Shown here piece by piece: positions 1 to 5,668 of a stretch of 8,811 bases of DNA (positions are counted from its first letter, which is position 1; every line of letters starts with the position of its first letter). The notes below the pieces were generated by a model that was not told the origin of the DNA, did not search any database, and saw only the letters and a program-made list of their open reading frames with translations. The position numbers and the translations under genes were made by a program. Origin of the DNA: an uncultured Bacilli bacterium (GTDB lineage Bacteria; Bacillota_I; Bacilli_A; RF39; UBA660). Location: the NCBI GenBank assembly GCA_947624535.1, contig CANQKU010000043.1, positions 1 through 8,811 of the forward strand, in the 5' to 3' direction.

Positions 1-78
1 ATTTATTATAAAATCGTGCATTTAGTTATAAATTTAATAATTTTTATGACTCGAGAATTATCTTTTTAATTTAACGTT
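1..78. other. Non-coding AT-rich stretch after the ATPase gene
   Basis: I see no gene, no clear terminator hairpin and no promoter that I would defend here. A minus-strand ATG near 20 has no Shine-Dalgarno. It is probably the spacer to a neighbour outside the window. Confidence 0.5.
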
Positions 79-1323
79 TTATAAATCTAAACTATTATTA
101 TTTAATAAAAATTCTTGTATTCCTATAATTAGTATTCCTTCTTCAGTATACCAATGTTTCATATTATCTTTAACTACTATAATCTTTTTAAAATTATCGT
201 TAATATTCATTAATGGTCGTTCTTCTTGAATAGTTTTTTCTCTTGTTTCTAAATTAAGCGCTGACTGCACATAATATCTTTTATTACCTAAATTACATAC
301 AAAGTCAACTTCTAATTGTTTTCTATTTTTATTATCATCTCTTATTTCAACTATACCTACATCTACATTATAACCTCTTACAATTAATTCATTATAGATT
401 ATATTTTCCATGATATGATTTTCTTCCTGTTGTCTAAAATTTAATCTTGCATTACGAAGTCCTATATCAGAAAAATAATACTTTTGTGGCGTTTGAATAT
501 ATTTTTTACCCTTTACATCATATCTATAGGATTTATTAACAATAAAAGAGTCTTCAATATACTTAATATATGAATTAATAGTATTTAAAGAAATTTCTTT
601 TTCTCCATTACTGATAAATGTATTATATATTTTTTGAGAATTTGTTAAAGATCCAACTGAAGATGCTAATATATTAATAATCGAATCTAATATATCAATT
701 CTTCCTATATTATTACGTTCAATTATATCTTTGATATAAGTTTGTTCAAATAAATCTTTTAAATATTTTGATTTTTCTTCATCAGTCTTTTTAGATAAAA
801 TTAATGGTAGACCACCATATAAGACATACTCATTCCATGCATCCATTTTATCTCCATTAAAAGCTTCTACATATTCAGAAAAAGTTAAGGGAAAAACTTT
901 GATTTCGTCTCCTCTTCCTCTAAATTCTGTAATAATATCACTTGATAAAAACTTTGAATTACTTCCTGTTACATAAACATCTAGATTTCTTTCATATAAA
1001 AATCCATTTAGGATAGCTTCAAAACCTTTTACTAATTGTATTTCATCAAGTAAAATATAATACATATTTTGATCTTTAACTTGTGACTTTATATATAGAT
1101 TTAATTCATGAGCATCATGGTATTTTTTATTTTCTTCCTTATCTAACTCTAATTTAATAATATGATCTTCTTTTATGCCTTGACTGAGTAAATAGTTTTT
1201 AAATAATGAATCTAAAAGATAAGATTTACCACATCCTTTAATACCAGTAATTACTTTAATTAGACCATTTTCTTTTCTACTAATTAATCTATTTAAGTAT
1301 ATATCTCTTCTTATTTCTTCCAT
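79..1323 (-). CDS. AAA_14 / DUF4143 family ATPase
   Basis: This is a complete 414-residue protein of the stand-alone ATPase family COG1373 (AAA_14 N-terminal domain plus DUF4143 C-terminal domain). The sequence shows a Walker A motif GIKGCGKS at residues 27-34, a Walker B motif ending in LLDE at 91-94, a sensor-1 stretch VYVTGSN at 116-122, and EFRGRG at 133-138, where the family has its arginine finger. The C-terminal part contains LEVDFV (337-342) and YYVQ (350-353), the degenerate nuclease-like core typical of DUF4143. The ATG is preceded by AGGAGG six bases upstream. Cellular roles of these ATPases are poorly known; they are common, patchily distributed accessory genes in gut bacteria and no partner gene is visible here. 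The gene follows the nusG terminator and has its own promoter next to a 38-bp palindrome. It occupies the place where rplK is expected, so insertion or rearrangement is likely. Family assignment is firm; function is unknown. Confidence 0.9.
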   Translation of the reverse strand: MEEIRRDIYLNRLISRKENGLIKVITGIKGCGKSYLLDSLFKNYLLSQGIKEDHIIKLELDKEENKKYHDAHELNLYIKSQVKDQNMYYILLDEIQLVKGFEAILNGFLYERNLDVYVTGSNSKFLSSDIITEFRGRGDEIKVFPLTFSEYVEAFNGDKMDAWNEYVLYGGLPLILSKKTDEEKSKYLKDLFEQTYIKDIIERNNIGRIDILDSIINILASSVGSLTNSQKIYNTFISNGEKEISLNTINSYIKYIEDSFIVNKSYRYDVKGKKYIQTPQKYYFSDIGLRNARLNFRQQEENHIMENIIYNELIVRGYNVDVGIVEIRDDNKNRKQLEVDFVCNLGNKRYYVQSALNLETREKTIQEERPLMNINDNFKKIIVVKDNMKHWYTEEGILIIGIQEFLLNNNSLDL

Positions 1324-1329
1324 ACTTAA

Positions 1330-1335
1330 CCTCCT
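1330..1335 (-). promoter_or_regulatory. Ribosome binding site of the AAA_14/DUF4143 ATPase
   Basis: A perfect AGGAGG on the minus strand lies six bases before the ATG at 1323. It supports this start codon. Confidence 0.85.
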
Positions 1336-1369
1336 AACTATTTTTTATTTTAGTCTTTCTTTAAATATT

Positions 1370-1397
1370 ATCATACAGTATTTCAAAACTTTTTCAA
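1370..1397 (-). promoter_or_regulatory. Predicted sigma-A promoter of the ATPase gene
   Basis: On the minus strand a -35 box TTGAAA (1392-1397) and a -10 box TATGAT (1370-1375) are separated by 16 bases. The predicted transcript start is near 1363, giving a leader of about 40 bases. The promoter lies downstream of the nusG terminator, so the ATPase gene is probably transcribed independently of nusG. This is prediction by consensus only. Confidence 0.6.
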
Positions 1398-1403
1398 TAT
1401 CTC

Positions 1404-1441
1404 ATTGAAGATTTTTGCCACTAGTGGCAAAAATCTTCAAT
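1404..1441. repeat. 38-bp perfect palindrome upstream of the ATPase promoter
   Basis: Each 19-base arm is the exact reverse complement of the other, with no spacer; the left arm reads ATTGAAGATTTTTGCCACT and the centre is between 1422 and 1423. Outside it, TCTC (1400-1403) can also pair with GAGA (1445-1448) across a three-base bulge. In this orientation the T-run precedes and the A-run follows the GC-rich core, so it does not look like an intrinsic terminator. It ends 6 bp upstream of the predicted -35 box of the ATPase gene. An operator or a relic of a small mobile element are possible; the sequence alone does not decide. Confidence 0.9.
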
Positions 1442-1456
1442 CAAGAGAAATTCTCT

Positions 1457-1485
1457 AAAATAAAAAACAGCAAGGATACCTTACT
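1457..1485 (-). terminator. Intrinsic terminator of secE-nusG
   Basis: On the minus strand a seven-pair stem AGTAAGG / CCTTGCT (one U-G pair) closes a three-base loop TAT and is followed by G and the T-rich run TTTTTTATTTT. It lies about 20 bases after the nusG stop, so secE-nusG is expected to end here. Confidence 0.8.
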
Positions 1486-1505
1486 ATTTTATATTGCTAT
1501 ATATA

Positions 1506-2039
1506 TTATGCTTTTTCTATTTGATTTAATTCTACTTCAACAGAAGTTTCTTGTCCAAATAGATCTACTAATAGGTTAACTTTTTGATTTGGTAAGTCAA
1601 GTGATTCGATTTTACCAAACATACCATTAAATGGACCTGAAATAATTTTTACATTTGTACCTGTCTTTAAATCATTATCCACATCAATTCTAGACATACC
1701 CATATTATTTAGAATTTTATCTACTTCATATGGCTGCAATGGTGTTGGTTTCGCACCTTTTCCACTTGATCCAATAAATCCTGTAACACCAGGTGTATTT
1801 CTAACTACATACCAAGCATCATCTGTCATTATCATTTCAACTAAAATATATCCAGGAAACATTTTCTTACTTTTTTCCTTTGTTACCCCATCTTTTACTT
1901 CTACAACTTTTTCCTCAGGAACGATTACTCTAAATATGTAATCTTCCATATCCATCGATTCAGCTCTCATCTCTAATTTTTCTTTTACTTTATTTTCATG
2001 ACCTGAATAAGTATTTACTACATACCATTGTTTTTCCAT
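1506..2039 (-). CDS. nusG: Transcription termination/antitermination protein NusG
   Basis: NusG binds the RNA polymerase clamp and affects elongation, pausing and Rho-dependent events in the cytoplasm. The 177-residue product has the usual family length. The NGN domain covers about residues 3-112, beginning KQWYVVNTYSGHE and including the family motif FPGYILVEM (61-69) and VVRNTPGVTGFIG (78-90). The KOW domain lies at about 125-175, with VKIISGPFNGMFGKI starting at 130. The ATG is preceded by AGGAGGA (2044-2050), with secE ending 11 bases upstream, so the two genes are co-transcribed. A terminator follows the stop codon. In most Firmicutes rplK-rplA come next, but here an unrelated ATPase gene does. 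Identification is firm. Confidence 0.98.
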   Translation of the reverse strand: MEKQWYVVNTYSGHENKVKEKLEMRAESMDMEDYIFRVIVPEEKVVEVKDGVTKEKSKKMFPGYILVEMIMTDDAWYVVRNTPGVTGFIGSSGKGAKPTPLQPYEVDKILNNMGMSRIDVDNDLKTGTNVKIISGPFNGMFGKIESLDLPNQKVNLLVDLFGQETSVEVELNQIEKA

Positions 2040-2050
2040 AATATCCTCCT

Positions 2051-2380
2051 CTAGTTAAATAATGACTGTACTAATGCAAATATTGTATCAATTCCATAGA
2101 AAAATACTGAACAAAATACAATAAATACAATCGTAGCAATTGAATATTTTACCATATCTTTTTTTGAAGTCCATCTAACTTTTTTGAACTCACTTTTAAC
2201 CCCATTACAGAAGATAAGAAATCTTGCCCATAAGCTTTTCTTTTCTTCTTTAGTAGATACATTCTTATTTTTGTTCTTATCCTTATTTTCGCCTTTGGAT
2301 AATTTATTTTCCTTATTTTGTTTTTCTTCTTCAATTTTGACAATTTGTTTTTTCTCTTTTGTTTTAACAACTTCTGCCAT
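2051..2380 (-). CDS. secE: Preprotein translocase subunit SecE
   Basis: SecE is the small clamp subunit of the SecYEG protein-export channel in the inner membrane. Starting at the ATG at 2380 the product has 109 residues. Residues 1-50 are highly charged and lysine-rich (an NKNKN-type stretch near 35-40). The conserved amphipathic cytoplasmic helix follows with VKSEFKKVRW at 61-70, then one membrane segment at about 79-105. Typical Firmicutes SecE is nearer 60 residues, so the charged N-terminal tail is an extension. I chose the ATG because AGGTGGGG (2384-2391) sits just upstream of it; an in-frame GTG at 2389 would lie inside that Shine-Dalgarno and lacks a good one of its own. secE has its own strong promoter and precedes nusG by 11 bases. 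Confidence 0.95.
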   Translation of the reverse strand: MAEVVKTKEKKQIVKIEEEKQNKENKLSKGENKDKNKNKNVSTKEEKKSLWARFLIFCNGVKSEFKKVRWTSKKDMVKYSIATIVFIVFCSVFFYGIDTIFALVQSLFN

Positions 2381-2411
2381 ATTCCCCACCTAATTTCTTA
2401 ATTATTTTTAC

Positions 2412-2435
2412 AAAATAAAAACACTCTTTTGTGTT
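2412..2435 (-). terminator. Attenuator-like hairpin in the secE leader
   Basis: On the minus strand AACAC and GTGTT form a five-pair stem around the loop AAAAGA (2420-2435), followed by the T-rich run TTTATTTT (2412-2419). It lies between the predicted secE promoter and the secE start, so it could attenuate secE-nusG transcription. Alternatively it ends readthrough from the upstream gene. The stem is short and AT-rich, so the call is tentative. Confidence 0.45.
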
Positions 2436-2445
2436 GTTCATAATT

Positions 2446-2474
2446 AAAATACCACAAACACATTAGAATGTCAA
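2446..2474 (-). promoter_or_regulatory. Predicted sigma-A promoter of secE-nusG
   Basis: On the minus strand a perfect -35 box TTGACA (2469-2474) is separated by 17 bases from a -10 box TATTTT (2446-2451). The predicted start near 2439 gives a leader of roughly 60 bases that contains an attenuator-like hairpin. The exact -35 and optimal spacing make this the strongest promoter candidate in the window. Confidence 0.7.
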
Positions 2475-2476
2475 TT

Positions 2477-2500
2477 ACTTTTACTTATACTTTTACTTAT
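2477..2500. repeat. Tandem 12-bp direct repeat over the end of the pseudokinase-like gene
   Basis: Two exact adjacent copies of ACTTTTACTTAT (2477-2488 and 2489-2500) span the stop codon of the gene ending at 2493. Because the unit is 12 bp long, the stop codon is duplicated in frame: TAA occurs at 2493-2495 and again at 2481-2483. The repeat abuts the secE -35 box. Confidence 0.9.
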
Positions 2501-3161
2501 AAATGAATATTATAATTCCTAGTATTAATGCTAGTAAAATAAGTGAGAATGGGAAAATTAAGAAACTTATAAAAGCAGCTTGCTTACTATCCACTAATTC
2601 ACTATATAATTTTCTAGTTTCTTTATCTACCATAGCTCTACCTGCTAAAGTTGACTTAGTCTTTTGCATATTTAAAGAATTACCATTTTCATTAGCTTCT
2701 CCTAATTCTTCGTTTAACTTTTCAATTTGTTTTTCATAGAAGCCATCAAAATATTGATAATAGTAAACAGATGCCCCTCTTTCAATTATACCTTTTAAAT
2801 AATTATAGTCATCTTGTGGTATAAATGGTTGAAACTCTTGAAAATTTTCTTTTAAAAAACTAGGTTTTAATATATTTAAGTCTATATTAGTATAAGTTGC
2901 AATTTGAATAAATGCTAAATTATAGATATCATCTTTTACAATTTGAGCTTTACTACCATTTGGTATTCTTACTACAACGTCATATTGAATAGGACTTAAT
3001 GTATTATCATTTAAAATGTGAATTTTTCCTAGATTAAAATTCTCAACATAATAGTCATGCTCGTGTATATAATTTAAAGTACGTGACATATTATAAAATA
3101 ATTTTTGTTGAGATTTAATATCTTTATGTGTAGCTAGCCAATCTTTAACACTTATCTCCAT
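2493..3161 (-). CDS. Tail-anchored protein with a degenerate protein-kinase C-lobe
   Basis: I do not recognise this 222-residue protein as a named family. Residues 20-50 resemble the alpha-E helix and catalytic loop of Hanks-type kinases: LNYIHEHDYY at 29-38 matches the usual L-x-Y-L-H pattern, but the HRD position reads VEN (39-41) and the loop asparagine is replaced by lysine (K46). DDIYNLAFIQIATYTN (77-92) resembles the alpha-F helix seen as SDIYSLGVILYELLTG in active kinases. No DFG motif, glycine loop or ATP-binding lysine is present, and there is no room for an N-lobe because the sigma gene ends 56 bases upstream. A predicted coiled coil (about 142-155) leads to one membrane segment (about 196-220) at the extreme C-terminus, so the domain should face the cytoplasm. 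The ATG has AGGTGA (3169-3174) seven bases upstream. A non-catalytic, membrane-tethered binding role is inference; the coding call itself is firm. Confidence 0.85.
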   Translation of the reverse strand: MEISVKDWLATHKDIKSQQKLFYNMSRTLNYIHEHDYYVENFNLGKIHILNDNTLSPIQYDVVVRIPNGSKAQIVKDDIYNLAFIQIATYTNIDLNILKPSFLKENFQEFQPFIPQDDYNYLKGIIERGASVYYYQYFDGFYEKQIEKLNEELGEANENGNSLNMQKTKSTLAGRAMVDKETRKLYSELVDSKQAAFISFLIFPFSLILLALILGIIIFIYK

Positions 3162-3182
3162 ATCCTATTCACCTATTTTAAT

Positions 3183-3191
3183 TTTATAACA
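3183..3191 (-). promoter_or_regulatory. Possible extended -10 promoter of the pseudokinase-like gene
   Basis: On the minus strand TGTTATAAA fits an extended -10 element (TGn plus TATAAA). No convincing -35 box is visible. The start would fall near 3176, almost on the Shine-Dalgarno, giving a leader of about 15 bases. Such matches arise easily by chance in AT-rich DNA. Confidence 0.3.
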
Positions 3192-3217
3192 AGTCATGCA
3201 AAAATACAAATAAATTA

Positions 3218-3823
3218 TTAATTCGTTAGTTCTATAAGTTTCTTTTTACAACTAGTCATACAACTTTCTACGGTTCTAACTGGCATATCTAAAAGTTGCG
3301 CTATTTCTTTATAACGAAAGCCATTATATCTTAGTTCAAAAATTAAACTATGTTTTAAATCTAAGTTGTTTTTAAAGTGAATTAACTTTTCATATGTCAT
3401 ATTTTTTTCTAAATACTCACTAGGATTATTGATAATACTTTCATCTTTATATAAATTAAAGTAATTAAGATTTTCATCTTGTTCATAATCCATTGAGATT
3501 GAATTAATAAATGGCTCATATTTGGACGCACTAAATTTTCTACAAAAAGCTTTTAATTGTCTTTCTACACAAACTAACACAAAAGTATAAAATAATACAT
3601 TATGTTGTTCTTTAAAAGCTTGTATTGCCCTGGCTAGACCAATATAACCTTCTTGAATAAAGTCTTCTAAATCTCCACAATGATAATTCATCTTGGCATA
3701 ATATTTATTAGCAAGTGAAATTACAATAGGTTTATATTTTTGAAAGATAATATTCGTTGAGTCATCATCGTTTTCTCCAATTAAATATAATTGTTCATAG
3801 TCATTTACTTGTTTATAATCCAA
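3218..3823 (-). CDS. sigH: SigH-like RNA polymerase sigma-70 family factor
   Basis: This 201-residue protein is an alternative sigma factor that would direct RNA polymerase to a special promoter set. Region 2 lies at about residues 25-95, with DLEDFIQEGYIGLARAIQAF (51-70) as the core-binding helix and CVERQLKAFCRK (85-96) in the -10 recognition part. Region 4 lies at about 150-198, with YKEIAQLLDMPVRTVESCM (171-189) as the helix-turn-helix. There is no region 1.1 or 3, as in SigH of Bacilli. Position between rlmB and secE is the classic sigH location. The start is TTG at 3823: no in-frame ATG precedes residue 45, and AGGGAT (3827-3832) sits at the right distance and overlaps the rlmB stop, 7 bases upstream. 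The sequence is quite diverged from B. subtilis SigH, so its regulon (competence, sporulation or other) cannot be inferred. Confidence 0.85.
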   Translation of the reverse strand: MDYKQVNDYEQLYLIGENDDDSTNIIFQKYKPIVISLANKYYAKMNYHCGDLEDFIQEGYIGLARAIQAFKEQHNVLFYTFVLVCVERQLKAFCRKFSASKYEPFINSISMDYEQDENLNYFNLYKDESIINNPSEYLEKNMTYEKLIHFKNNLDLKHSLIFELRYNGFRYKEIAQLLDMPVRTVESCMTSCKKKLIELTN

Positions 3824-3830
3824 AATATCC

Positions 3831-4526
3831 CTACTTTCTATTTCGGACTACCTCATAAATCATAATACCTGCTGAAACAGAGGCATTTAAACTATTAACT
3901 TTACCTACCATTGGAATACTAGCAATATAGTCACATGACTTTCTAACTATATCACTCATACCCTTACCCTCATTGCCTATTACTAAGGCTATTTTTGAAG
4001 AGTAATCTATTTTTCTATAGTCATCACCTTTCATATCAGTTCCTACAATCCAAAAGCCATGTTTTTTCAACTTTTCTATTGTGCTTGCTAAATTAGTAAC
4101 TCTTGCCAAGTTCATATTAGCAAGCGCTCCAGCACTAGTCTTCATAACAGTGGCATTAACTTGTACTTGTCTATCTTTAGGAATAATAATCATATCAACC
4201 CCTGCCGCTTCACACGTTCTAATGATTGCTCCTAAATTATGAGGATCTTCTAAGTGATCTAATATGACAATAAAGTTTGGATCATTTTTTAATAGTTCAT
4301 CCAAATTTTGATATTGGTAGTCCTCAATGACAAGTATTATACCTTGATGAAGTCCATCTGACAAATCATCCATTTTTAATTTTGACATGATTTTTACGGG
4401 CAATTTTAATTTTTCTATATAGGAATTTATTAAATTATCGCTGAAATTTTCCTGCAAAATTAATTTTTCTATTTTTACATTTTTTTTTAATAATTCTAAT
4501 GCAACATTCTTTCCATATACAATCAT
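3831..4526 (-). CDS. rlmB: SpoU-family 23S rRNA (guanosine-2'-O-)-methyltransferase RlmB
   Basis: This enzyme transfers a methyl group from S-adenosylmethionine to a ribose 2'-OH of 23S rRNA (G2251 in E. coli RlmB). The 231-residue protein has the N-terminal substrate-binding domain (about 1-70, opening with MIVYGKNVALELL) and the SPOUT trefoil-knot catalytic domain. All three SpoU motifs are visible: motif 1 DPHNLGAIIRT at 94-104 with N97 and R103, motif 2 ALVIGNEGKGM at 180-190, and motif 3 IPMVGKVNSLNASVSAGI at 204-221. The ATG has GGAGG nine bases upstream, inside the last codons of mrnC, which ends 4 bases before. The mrnC-rlmB-sigH arrangement is conserved in Bacilli, though yacP, normally next, is missing here. 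Gene symbols trmH or yacO are used for the same family; the exact target nucleotide is inferred. Confidence 0.93.
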   Translation of the reverse strand: MIVYGKNVALELLKKNVKIEKLILQENFSDNLINSYIEKLKLPVKIMSKLKMDDLSDGLHQGIILVIEDYQYQNLDELLKNDPNFIVILDHLEDPHNLGAIIRTCEAAGVDMIIIPKDRQVQVNATVMKTSAGALANMNLARVTNLASTIEKLKKHGFWIVGTDMKGDDYRKIDYSSKIALVIGNEGKGMSDIVRKSCDYIASIPMVGKVNSLNASVSAGIMIYEVVRNRK

Positions 4527-4530
4527 TTTC

Positions 4531-4908
4531 TTAATCCTCCAAAATATAATTCATAATTTCATCTAATCTTTTCTTATTACCTTGTAGTTCTAAATACCCA
4601 ATTAAAGCCTCTAAACCTGTAGCATATTTATAAGTTATAATATCACAATTTTTAGGATGGGAATTAGTTTTATAGTTGCGAGCTCTTTTTACAATTAAAA
4701 GTTCTTCTTCTGTTAAATAGTTATTATCCATCATTTTTGTTAAATACTTAGCTTGATTTTTAGCACTAACATATAAAAGTGCCTGTTTTTGTAATTCATT
4801 GACATGATTAATACCACGACATATAAAATACTTTCTAATATAATCTTCATAAATTGTATCTCCTAAATAGGCTAATACTAATACATTAATAGTATTTATA
4901 TCCATCAT
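4531..4908 (-). CDS. mrnC: Mini-ribonuclease III (23S rRNA maturation)
   Basis: Mini-III is a dimeric RNase III-type enzyme lacking a double-stranded RNA-binding domain; in B. subtilis it trims both ends of the 23S rRNA precursor. The 125-residue length fits. Residues 8-21 (NVLVLAYLGDTIYE) carry the conserved D17, and TGLEALIGYLEL at 97-108 carries the catalytic glutamate E100. RARNYKTNSHPKN (75-87) matches the conserved family segment. Two adjacent ATG codons (4908 and 4905) follow AGGTGA; spacing slightly favours the second, so the true protein may be one residue shorter. It lies 4 bases before rlmB, so the two are surely co-transcribed. A terminator-like hairpin directly upstream separates it from the 216-residue gene. 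Confidence 0.95.
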   Translation of the reverse strand: MMDINTINVLVLAYLGDTIYEDYIRKYFICRGINHVNELQKQALLYVSAKNQAKYLTKMMDNNYLTEEELLIVKRARNYKTNSHPKNCDIITYKYATGLEALIGYLELQGNKKRLDEIMNYILED

Positions 4909-4930
4909 CTATCACCTCTAACTTTTATAT

Positions 4931-4954
4931 AAAAAGAAAAAGCCTAAAGCTTTT
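4931..4954 (-). terminator. Intrinsic terminator after the 216-residue membrane protein gene
   Basis: On the minus strand AAAAGC and GCTTTT form a six-pair stem around the loop TTTAG, one base after the TAA at 4956-4958. It is followed by TCTTTTT. It lies only 22 bases before mrnC, so it may act as a partial terminator or attenuator for mrnC-rlmB-sigH. Confidence 0.65.
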
Positions 4955-4955
4955 A

Positions 4956-5606
4956 TTATTTTGATTTAGGAGATTGTGAAACAGCAATATTTATAGCTTG
5001 ACTTATTGTATCACTGCATAAATCTACATAATTATCCATTTGTTTTTCATTAAAAGTCTCCATATTTTTTATAGAACAACTTTGAAGATTACCAATATTT
5101 TCAGCAATTTCTCTTTGCTTTCCTGTTAAAGTAATAGCACCTAAATCATCAGAAGATGCTACCCAACTACCATCAGAAGGTTCATAACTAACTTTTAAAT
5201 TTTCGGACGAACAATTATTTTCATGAGCAATATTTAATTTCAAAATATCTAAAGAAGTTTTATAAATCTCCTCATACTCATTAATTAACTTTTTACTTGC
5301 ATCACTTTTTTGAATAACTGCATCACTTTTTTGATAGTCACTAATCATTGTACTAATATCTTGTAATTTATTAACTTCTTCTTCTAAATCTGGTGCCATA
5401 TCTACATTTAACATTTCTTCTAATTGTTGAGAATAAGTAGCATAACTACTATCATAAGAGATATTTTGAGCCTTACCAGGTAAAATACTAAATAGACAAA
5501 TCATACCTCCTACCATAGAAATAGCTCCACCCATAATTAATTTTTTCTTAACAATATTTCCAGTTTTAGATTCTTTAACTAATTTATAACTATTAATATT
5601 ATTCAT
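4956..5606 (-). CDS. Unrecognised single-pass membrane protein, 216 residues
   Basis: I do not recognise this protein. Residues 1-22 are polar with a basic KKK (20-22), followed by one hydrophobic segment at about 23-43 that should act as an uncleaved signal anchor, leaving residues 44-216 outside the cell. The external part is acidic and helical in character: a likely coiled coil spans about 58-125, and it contains a seven-residue in-frame duplication (QKSDAVI then QKSDASK, 92-105). A compact segment with SYEPSDGSWVASSDDLGAITLTG (broken by the conserved-looking W148) lies at 140-162. Three external cysteines (132, 177, 197) could form a disulfide. AGGAG lies seven bases before the ATG. The gene sits between cysS and mrnC, where no such gene occurs in B. 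subtilis, and is bounded by a terminator. Function is unknown; an envelope role is inference. Confidence 0.85.
   Translation of the reverse strand: MNNINSYKLVKESKTGNIVKKKLIMGGAISMVGGMICLFSILPGKAQNISYDSSYATYSQQLEEMLNVDMAPDLEEEVNKLQDISTMISDYQKSDAVIQKSDASKKLINEYEEIYKTSLDILKLNIAHENNCSSENLKVSYEPSDGSWVASSDDLGAITLTGKQREIAENIGNLQSCSIKNMETFNEKQMDNYVDLCSDTISQAINIAVSQSPKSK
5298..5334. repeat. 16-bp direct repeat at 21-bp period inside the 216-residue gene
   Basis: TGCATCACTTTTTTGA occurs at 5298-5313 and again at 5319-5334. The 21-bp period equals seven codons, so the repeat encodes the duplicated QKSDA heptad in the predicted coiled coil. It looks like a recent in-frame duplication. Confidence 0.85.
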
Positions 5607-5624
5607 AGTATCACTCCTAATGTA

Positions 5625-5633
5625 ATTATATCA
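5625..5633 (-). promoter_or_regulatory. Possible extended -10 promoter of the 216-residue gene
   Basis: On the minus strand TGATATAAT is a perfect extended -10 element (TGn plus TATAAT). No good -35 box is visible at the expected distance. The transcript would start near 5618, right at the Shine-Dalgarno AGGAG, giving a leader of about 12 bases. Confidence 0.45.
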
Positions 5634-5668
5634 TAGTCAAAAATAAATTTATATAAAATCTAGATATT

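Noticed and set aside
1404..1441. The 38-bp palindrome as a nusG or bidirectional terminator
   Set aside because: The T-run precedes the GC core on both strands instead of following it, and a proper terminator for nusG is already present at 1457-1485.
2149..2370. Minus-strand open frame of 73 codons within secE
   Set aside because: It is a second frame of the A-rich secE coding region; secE itself is clearly the conserved gene.
2381..2389. GTG at 2389 as secE start
   Set aside because: It lies inside the AGGTGGGG that serves the ATG at 2380 and has no good Shine-Dalgarno of its own.
2184..2393. Plus-strand open frame of 69 codons opposite secE
   Set aside because: It mirrors the lysine-rich secE N-terminus on the opposite strand, giving a low-complexity Phe/Leu/Ser product, and has no matching Shine-Dalgarno or neighbours on that strand.
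2390..2492. A small rpmG (L33) gene before secE, as in B. subtilis
   Set aside because: The gap of about 110 bases is too short for it and contains a promoter, a hairpin and no suitable open frame.
2503..2739. Plus-strand open frame of 78 codons opposite the pseudokinase-like gene
   Set aside because: It lies entirely antisense to a gene with a good Shine-Dalgarno and domain-like sequence; no sign of independent coding.
5640..5668. Terminator after cysS
   Set aside because: Only a short, all-AT imperfect stem around TCTAGA can be drawn, without a convincing GC core, so no call was made.
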